Of a stretch of 64,000 nt of DNA, positions 56,849 through 64,000 are shown in pieces. Source of the DNA: Ectocarpus siliculosus (taxonomy: Eukaryota > Sar > Phaeophyceae > Ectocarpales > Ectocarpaceae). The notes below the pieces were generated by a model. That model ran no database searches and was not told the DNA's origin. It saw nothing but the letters and a program-made list of their open reading frames with translations. The DNA is taken from the NCBI GenBank assembly GCA_000310025.1, contig FN648519.1:116227-180226 (forward strand), written 5' to 3'. The stretch's first letter is position 1; each line of letters starts with the position of its first letter. Position numbers and translations under genes: made by a program.

Positions 56849-57930
56849 AGGGCGGAAGCAAGGACGACCCCTGCTCCGCGTGCGAGGTTGAAGTAGGGGG
56901 GCATCGGAAAAATAGTGGTCTAAGCAGTGGTGTGGCAGAAGGGTTAGTGATTGACTTTGGTAGCGCCCTCGTGCTTTTTATCGTCGGAACGGGTTCTGTC
57001 GTAAGCGGCGGCATTCTGTTGAAGGTCGACAGGGAGCGATGAAGACAAATTAAAGGCACGTTGTTCGTGTTAGGGTGAGGGCTAGTTTTGATGACGTAAC
57101 TGGAGGTCATATCAGAAAGTAGGTATCTGAAAAATTGGCGGTGGTTTTTTGCGAACATCATCCGTAGGTCCACACTTCGTGCACGTTTAGGCGCGTGCTC
57201 GTTTTCCACTCCTCCCGTACTTAGTTGTACGCCCCCCCCCAATCTTCTTCCGTGGGAACATTTCCTCCCCCAAGTACGATGAAGGTCCATATTTTTGTTC
57301 TTGGTTTGAGGTTATCGATGGGAATCGATGGTTCAAACCTTGGCGTTTGGGATTGCGAAGAACACATGCATCATTAAGCGATGCGTTGACGAATGCTGGC
57401 CGCAGAAAGATGCTGAACGACGAGTTCCCTAAATAGCGTTCGCCGTGGAGAAGCCGGACGCCGCCCATCCATATGCGTGGTGCTTTTTCCGCTTCGATCC
57501 TTTTTCAACGCGGCACCTTGATGTTGCCCAAGAAGCATGTGTCTGCCGTCTACCATTCATTGTATTCACGGTCTACCTTCCACCACGGTGAGGGAAAGGC
57601 TGCCCCCCCTGGACTATAGTCTTTGAGATATACTCAAGCAAATAAATCAAACCCCTCCGCAGCAGGTGAAGATACACTTCCTATGCGTTCGACTCAGCTC
57701 GCACACCGGATCCGGAATGTATTACCTGGTATGTGAAGAAGTAGGGGCAGCACAACCAACCCCATTACCCAAAGTGAGACTATTTACAAGACGGACATGT
57801 TTCGCCCATGGCTGGTGTCAGGCTTGATGTGGATGTACAACATAAAGCCCTGGCTGATTCCATGTCTGGACAACCTTCTGCATGTGGTCCTCCTGCTGTT
57901 GCTGGTGTTTGCCCGGCTGCGGCGACGCAG

Positions 57931-58725
57931 GGACCTCAGGCCTGGCGTTCGAATGCGTGGCTTACTTATGGGGAGGAGATCCTTACCGCACACTATATCA
58001 AGTAAGTGGAGGAGAGGCAGTTGTAACCGAAGAGGTGCGAAGTGCTGATAGTGCTCAGACGACAGTGCTCGGCTAGACGAGGGTTGGGTTGACTGTCTTA
58101 TTTGGTTGACGTCTTCGCCGCAGTCGAGCGGTACGGATGCTGCTAGTGTTTCGCCGGTATGTATAGCCTTGGCTAGACGTTTAGTTAGCCGTTGTGCATG
58201 GCAAGTTACGCCTAGGGCCCATGTTGCAGAAAGGCCCCCCCCTGACCTAACTGACGTCACTTTTGGACACCCAGTTTCCGTTCTCGTAGTTCTACCGAGT
58301 GTTCGGGGTTACTTACTCGCCCAACACACGGACCCGACCTACGGCGAGTGACTGAAAAGATGCTGATGCTGATGCCGATGTCGTTCCCGTCAGGTGAAAC
58401 AATCCTTTTGCGTGGACGCCAGGAATCTCGCTTGGATCAGAGGAATCGGTTCAGAAGACGGTGAGCACTCTTCTACATTCCCTGTACCGCTTTGCCGTGT
58501 TGATGGGTTACTCTTAAAAATTCAGGTCATTTAGTTATCCGAGCGAAGCGATGTTTCCAATATTGCCAGAGGAGACAGTGCAAGGTATGCTCCTTCCAGA
58601 AGAAAGAGTTTGTACAGTCCGTTCGCCTGATCTAACTTGTAGAGAACTGACTTGATTTTACCCCGAAGGGGTCAGCAGATGCACCTTTTGTTTTTCTTTA
58701 GGACACAGCGGATTGCAGCAGATGA
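57931..58725 (+). CDS. five-exon 3' end of an unknown gene
   Basis: Exons 57931-58001, 58124-58156, 58394-58460, 58526-58584 and 58702-58725 chain in consistent phase, each with GT/AG borders (cgcag|, CAA|GTAAGT; gccgcag|, CCG|GTATGT; gtcag|, GACG|GTGAGC; ttcag|, AAG|GTATGC; tttctttag|). The peptide reads TSGLAFECVAYLWGGDPYRT, LYQ, SSGTDAASVSP, VKQSFCVDARNLAWIRGIGS, EDGHLVIRAKRCFQYCQRRQ, CK, DTADCSR, stop. Several Cys near the end (CFQYC, RQCK, DCS) hint at metal binding or disulfides. Four phase-compatible junctions with canonical sites make a real gene likely. The 5' exons were not found, and the function is unknown. Confidence 0.55.
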
Positions 58726-58734
58726 CACACGCCC

Positions 58735-58812
58735 GTTGTCAGCACACGCACAGCAGACTGCGTAAGCATCACACGCACAGCAGACTGCGTACGCATCACA
58801 CGCGACACACAC
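58735..58812 (+). repeat. short tandem duplication, about 30 bp
   Basis: CACACGCACAGCAGACTGCG occurs twice (about 58743 and 58772), followed by a partial CACACACGCACAGC. It overlaps the 3' region of the preceding gene. Confidence 0.8.
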
Positions 58813-59254
58813 GCACAGCGGGCGACAGCATCTGTTTTCGATGCCGCTGGATTCTCTGTGATGTCATGAGGCTATGTATTGCTGTCGCGCATGTATTTTT
58901 TCGACCGCCGAGCTCAACTGCCAGGTATGTGAGCACAGCAGCACATTAGTTCTCGAAACCTAGGACGACGATCGCCATCGCACCGCTTCGAGCTTGTGCT
59001 CCATTGTGGTGTCATACAGCGTGGCAGTTATGTTACGCATGGGTGCTGGGTGTGGGAAGACCTCAGTGGCGGCGTGTAATCCGACATTTTATATTTTGGC
59101 CCGGGCACGAGGGCCGCATCGGTCGCATCGGCAGGCTAAAAAAACAAACCGTATTTCACATCGCCACGATGCTCTCGCCACACACAGCACCCATGCCTCA
59201 CACAACTGTCACGCTATATGACACCACAATGGAGCACACGCTCGAAGTGGTGCG

Positions 59255-59435
59255 ATGGTGACGCTTGGCGCGCTAGGCGACGAGTCCTGCCTGACTGGTG
59301 TCCTGCTGTTTCGCTGGCAGTTGGAAAAACAGCGAACAGAAGAGGAGGGAACAGTGGGTTCAGCACTATTAAAGTATGCGGGGGGAATGTACGACGACGA
59401 AAGCGCGATGTGGACGGGGGTGGGGGTTGGGAGGG
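59255..59435 (+). CDS. probable first exon, unknown gene
   Basis: Plus-strand ATG at 59255 opens 60 codons ending at AGG|GTAACC (59435): TLGALGDESCLTGVLLFRWQ, LEKQRTEEEGTVGSALLKYA, GGMYDDESAMWTGVGVGR. Composition is convincingly protein-like. The partner could be the plus-strand exon at 59561-59844, but phases (0 out, 1 in) need an intermediate exon. No family recognised. Confidence 0.4.
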
Positions 59436-59560
59436 TAACCTGTATGTCAAAGTGAACGTAACCACAGCTCTCACACCAGCACAGCAGGTACGTGGAGTAG
59501 TATGAAGTGTTTGGTGTTTGCACCCTGTTTCCGCCCGTTGACTCACACATGTGACGACAG

Positions 59561-59844
59561 TTACATCTATCAGCTGCCGCTCGCTCGTTGTTGCGAGATA
59601 TACAGCTAGGATATATTTTTTGTCAGAGCTTAGCGCTCGACTTGGAACGGGCGTGTCATGTAACAACAACACCAAAAAGCTGTGCTACTATCTTCGTTTG
59701 TATTTGGACAGGATGCTCTTTGTGATTGCCGTCGTCACGTGCGTTCAACCACCTCGGTACCGACCGCACTATGTAGATGATTGGCCCCCGAATGCTCAGC
59801 TGCGTGTTATGACGGCGGGGGGTATGTTTAATTTTGCGCTTTAG
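59561..59844 (+). CDS. probable terminal exon, unknown gene
   Basis: After an acceptor (gtgacgacag|) the plus-strand frame runs to TAG at 59844, about 94 residues: IYFLSELSARLGTGVSCNNN, TKKLCYYLRLYLDRMLFVIA, then RYRPHYVDDWPPNAQLRVMT. A short hydrophobic segment (MLFVIAVVTCV) is too small for a confident membrane call. Likely the 3' end of the gene starting at 59255. Confidence 0.35.
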
Positions 59845-62045
59845 GAGCTGAAGACCATTCACCGAAGCCCGACGAGGAAGTGTGGCCAGTGTCTGACTAC
59901 CTTGGCTCTCGAGGACCAGGCACCCCCAGACGTCACTATGTTTTAGCCCCTGGGAGCGTTTGGATGAGAGACCTCATTGCCGGCATATTATTTGTAATTT
60001 CTAGGCCTAACTAGACGTGTTGCGAAAGGAAAGATAGTACTTTTCAAGGGTTAGGGCGTACTGCAGTTTCCCAATGCATGCGGCAATGAAACGTACCGCA
60101 GAGTGCTCGCCTGGTGCTACTGCTACCGCTGCCAGTACGGCTTATGCGTCATGCTCTAGGTCACACGAGCCCGCAGCATGAGTGAACAGCAGTTAATGTG
60201 GTTCGCGTCTTCGTGTTCGTCGTTCGCAGGCCAAAGCTGGCTGCCGTATATCAGGCCACCGTCCCGGAGGGTGGGAGCATGTCGGCCGCAGCGTCGGGCA
60301 AACACATGCGGGGAAATAATCACCTACGTCGGATATGAGGGCGAGGTCGTGGGGGGTGGGTGGTGGGGGGGGAGGGGGTTGCGTCGAAGTTAAAACGTTA
60401 CCTGTAAGGTTGTTTTTGTATAGGGTCGATGCACAGAGGGTAATCCGCTCGCATTTCAGCGCCAAGGACAGAACTCCACATGCACAGAACGCAAGGGGCC
60501 TGGCGACGCGCACTGGTTTGTCGTTATTCTGTACCATCTGGTAGCGTTGGGCGCACACAGGATCTGCCTGTGTGCAACAATGCCATGCTGCCTTTTGAAT
60601 TACATGGGGTTAGTCGGGGCATGCATGCAGCCCGGGTAGACGTCCTCGCCGGCAGCAACTCAAGCGGTCATTTCCTAGTGGGGAACCGCAGACTCGCCCA
60701 GAGGAAAAAAAGTTCAAATTCATAGTTGGCAGGAGAAACGGTGGTGCTTTTCTTGTAGCCGGCAACTCGTAGGGTTCGCGATATCCCACTGTAATGAGCG
60801 GTTTCGCCGGCGAAGTGGTGTTTCGGCCGTGGTCGCCGTGCGTGTCGTGTACATCGATCTTGGGAAAGGTGAAAGGTATGATACGCATATAGAGTTGCCT
60901 GCATTTAATGGGTGTTTTCCCAACCCGTAGCCACATTGGTCAACGTGTATTTGCAGGTAGAAAACTTTGATTCGAGGATGGCTCGATAAGTGCACATCTC
61001 CCGCAGAGATGCGTCGAAAATGCTAATACCCCGTTTGGTTGGTGCCCTGTGGGGGCGGCTGCCAAAGGGATACATACACTTTTGGTCTGCGCCTTTGAGG
61101 GCGTTGTAATTTTCGGCGTTATTTTATAATGCTCCTTGGTTGGTCCTTCGCAGTCTTTGTGGCCATCAATTACCCCAGGCTTCATCCCCTGCACACGTTT
61201 GGACGTTTCCGATGCTCTCCAGGGCTTTGTACATTGTGGCATCCTTGCATTTGGAGATTGTGTCTTGCTGTGTACATTAGGTGGGGGAGGGGGACAAGCA
61301 AGGGACGGCGTTTTTGCTATCTTTTTCCCAGTTATGTAGTAATGTAGGGTTGAGGTGGTGTCGCGCGGTTCGCGTGGTCGGGGTGCAACGCTAGGGTGAT
61401 CATACGTTCGCTCTCTGATAAAGGGCGGGTATAGTCAAGGGTGGGATTTTCCACGGGGTGGGGGTCGTGTCATCAGAACACCCATGGAGGTGTCCTTAAC
61501 CCTTTCGTGACTGGGTTCTTTCTGGATCTTCCGCGTTTTTTTTTGTTCTGCCGGGACCGAATAGACCGATGAGTCATGAGACACACACACACGACACCTG
61601 CACTTGAACGTTTGCACGTTTGTTTGCGCACCAACAGGTTCCCACATGGGTCAACCGCACGCACCCCATGGTGCCACAAAGGTTTAGTGCCCAACAGCAG
61701 CGTAACCCTCACGTGAAGAATGTGATGAGTGACCGATAACTACACTGACTGCTGTACTGCTGTATGTAGGTGCTGTCGGAAACCGGAGGAGAGAGAGAGG
61801 AGAGGGCGCCGTATTTCTTTACCCCAAACACGATTACATGGTGATAGTCTACATGGATACAGCAGCAGCAGTAGAGATACATCGCATGCACAGCAGTTCT
61901 ACCCCGCCGCCGATGCAGCACACTGGCGCAAGGCATGGCACCGCCTCCAATGCCACTTGGTTGGGTGGTAAATCCAGCGGAGACAAGAAGCACACACGCA
62001 CGCGGTTTGTTTGTTGGATGCATGCATGCGAAACGAAATGAAAAA
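59845..62045. other. gene-poor stretch with one coding-like patch
   Basis: Plus strand 60711-60930 is open without an ATG (EKRWCFSCSRQLVGFAISHC, VVYIDLGKGERYDTHIELPA), with a weak donor, AAAG|GTGAAA, near 60872. The minus strand is also open here, so no gene is called. G-rich tracts lie at 60340-60385 and a (CA)n run near 61580. Confidence 0.4.
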
Positions 62046-62095
62046 GCACCAGCAGCAGCAGCAGCAGCCCGCCGCAGCAGCAGCAGCAAGCACGA
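62046..62095 (+). repeat. (CAG)n trinucleotide repeat
   Basis: Two CAG runs split by CCCGCCG, about 420 bases upstream of the ATG at 62460. Another CAG/CAA cluster at 62410-62445 lies in the presumed 5' UTR. Confidence 0.9.
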
Positions 62096-62459
62096 GCCGC
62101 GCGAGAGATAAACTATGCCTTGTGGTGGCGGTTGGTTGAAGACGGACAAGGAATACACTCGAACACACACGCGCGCAGGAGAACTCGGGGAGAGGCCTCG
62201 TAAGCTTGGCCTTCAGTTCTGCAACCACATTCCGAAGGCAAGGAAGAAGGCACACAAGTCAACAGCGAGAGCATGCTTTATCGTACCAGATAAAGACAGG
62301 TTTTATCATGCCTCCTATCGTGCCTGTAGTCACGAAAACCCTCTCAAAAACGCGAAGGCACGGGGGCGGGTGTCTCTTTTTGACACTTTGTCACTCCGCC
62401 ACAGCCTGCCAGCACAACAGCAGCAACAACAGCAGTACAGCAGTACCAACATCACCACC

Positions 62460-63715
62460 ATGGACCCAGAGGACATCGCTCAGTTCTGGGAGGCCAAAGC
62501 GGCTGAGTGGGACCCAGTGAATGCTCCCCTAGTTGTGTGGGACGAGCTGGTTCTCATCGCGGACACAACACCCCAGCTCCTGCCCGAGGCGACATCTGCT
62601 GCAGCCAGGGCGGTTGGGAAGCGGTTCTGCTGCCACGGGGACAACGAGCCCCAGCCCCTCCCAGACATAAGGGACCTGGCAGCAAGGAGGACCGCAGCTC
62701 AGCAGCACCCCGGACTCTGCGGGTACCACCACTCCCGCTGGATCGGGGATGTAGATTTCTCAAAGGCAGCCGAGAGGAGCTCGGGGGGGCAGGTCACAGC
62801 GAAGCGTCTGAGGAATCAAGTAAGTATAGTACAATTGATATTTGGCAACCCCACAAATGATGGGCTGCTGACCCAGATCGGTTGTGCACCTGCTGTGCGC
62901 GTTGCACCTCGTGTATTATAGGTGTGCTTCACGTTCAGCTTTGTTTGACATGGTGGCTTGTAAGAAGTGCTACAACAGCAGTACACTAGGCCCACAAACT
63001 TCAACCTGGACTAACGTGCGTGTGTTTTTCGAGCCTGCGGATCAATGCAGCTGCCAGACAGATCATATCACCACACGAAGTAGACAGGAAAGAGGGATGA
63101 GAGACCTGAAAGACGCGTTTACAGCAACCCTATCCCTATGAACCTCCGCAATGCTCAGCAAATGCTCTGGAAAGACAAGCGGCGCCCAGCGCGTCGACTC
63201 CCCTTTTGAGACAGATATGGTGTTATCTTCCGTATCAGTTAGGTTGGAGACTCTCCCATTTCGTACGAATAGGCTGGCAGCCCGCAGCTTTGTACTCCCC
63301 GCATTAGACAGTAGTAGGGGTAACGATGTACTGGGGAGGCCGAGCATAATTTTCTGTCTTGTCCGAAGTTAGGTTTTGTAATCCGAACGGGCGGTTAGTA
63401 GTCCGAACGGAGAAAAAGACGCACGCGCCGCCCCATTGCGTGAACGTCTGTCTCTCACAGATACTGCATGCCACGTAACGTTTGTTGGCTCTCCATTTTC
63501 CCACGAAAGACTGGAGTGCACGCTCTAAAAAAACAAGCCTACGTCGTCGTTTTTCCCCCCGCAACGTGCAGGCTTCGTTCGACGTGAGCACCCGCCTCAA
63601 CGCGAGGGGTCGTGGCGTTCAAATCACGAGGAGGGACTGCTTCACGCAGGCGTGCCGCGCGGTGTGGCCGGGAGACGAAGCCATACCAGCGGCCATTGCG
63701 GAGGCATTGTCGTGA
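62460..63715 (+). CDS. two-exon gene, 167-residue protein of unknown function
   Basis: Exon one, 62460-62819, starts at an ATG in good context (CACCATGG) and ends AATCAA|GTAAGT; exon two, 63572-63715, follows cgcaacgtgcag| and ends TGA. Both are phase 0. The protein begins MDPEDIAQFWEAKAAEWDPV, then WDELVLIADTTPQLLPEATS and GLCGYHHSRWIGDVDFSKAA. Exon two is basic then acidic-helical (RLNARGRGVQITRRDCFTQA, PGDEAIPAAIAEAL). The frame is open upstream to an ATG at 62115, but that extension includes a poly-Gln tract and unlike composition, so the inner ATG is preferred. No domain recognised. Confidence 0.6.
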
Positions 63716-64000
63716 TTCTCGAGCGCGTGTTTTAGGCTGATCATGGAGCCTGAGGGGTGGGGTGGGGGGGTGGAGAGGGTTTCGTACTTACAAGAGTTTC
63801 GAGCAGACCCTCAAGGTTTGCGCTTGGCTAGTTTGCAGGGCGTCGTGCCCCCGCATGACTTTGAGTTCGCTGGGTTTGTCGTTCAATTCGCTGGGGTTAT
63901 TTGGAGAAAGAGTGCTGCAAGGCACAACTCGGTGGAACAACCGATGGTGCAATGGTGTGATCTGAAAATTCCGTATGTTTCGTCGCATGTTGCAGGCGCA
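63716..64000. other. 3' flank, no gene seen
   Basis: G/T-rich sequence after the stop at 63715. A short frame at 63762-63965 contains a small repeat (GAGTTCGCTGGGTTTGTCGTT / CAATTCGCTGGGGTTATT) and is not called. Confidence 0.4.

Noticed and set aside
1..64000. tRNA or rRNA genes
   Set aside because: Scanning by eye for B-box-like GGTTCRANYCC in cloverleaf context and for conserved rRNA words found none that could be supported; a covariance-model search would be decisive.

Overview
The window looks like nuclear DNA of an intron-rich eukaryote. It is mid-GC, its genes are short exons with GT/AG introns, and the short words CAGCAG and ACAGCAGTAC recur throughout. That word use, the large introns and the mix of transposon classes fit a photosynthetic stramenopile, most plausibly a brown alga. 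This is an inference: no rRNA, tRNA or diagnostic organism-specific gene is visible.

Most recognisable coding sequence belongs to mobile elements. From left to right: a Ty1/copia reverse transcriptase/RNase H fragment (2-1281, +); a tyrosine-recombinase retrotransposon with PAT/Ngaro-type split direct repeats (10939-15834, -); a degraded KDZ-like DDE transposase (27525-29747, -); a PIF/Harbinger unit with a three-exon transposase (40941-43246, +) and a convergent Myb/trihelix-like accessory gene (48992-45608, -); and a 5'-truncated LINE (49074-50020, +) bounded by an 18-bp direct repeat, inserted just upstream of the accessory gene's ATG.

Host-like genes are few, short and unrecognised. The best supported are a two-exon gene at 62460-63715 (+), a five-exon gene at 57931-58725 (+), a gene built of repeated lysine-rich exons at 36151-38244 (+), exons at 25126-25643 (+), and scattered minus-strand exons at 5089-6121, 10181-10503, 18663-21278 and 26242-27137.

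The rest is dominated by structured repeats. A composite element (about 120-bp minisatellite plus a 1.3-kb body) occurs twice in inverted orientation, at 2216-4745 and 21465-23590, with a stray unit at 36590-36750. Several arrays are made of short palindromes rather than a fixed long unit: CATG-centred at 23966-24590, 35180-35660 and 51490-52800; CTAG/CCTC..GAGG-centred at 8830-9620, 39050-39290 and 50100-50420; CCGG-centred at 31960-32060. There are also a 330-bp inverted repeat (53068-53908) and two near-perfect hairpins (33453-33514, 40094-40143). The palindrome arrays, the split-repeat retroelement and the repeated-exon gene are the most unusual features.
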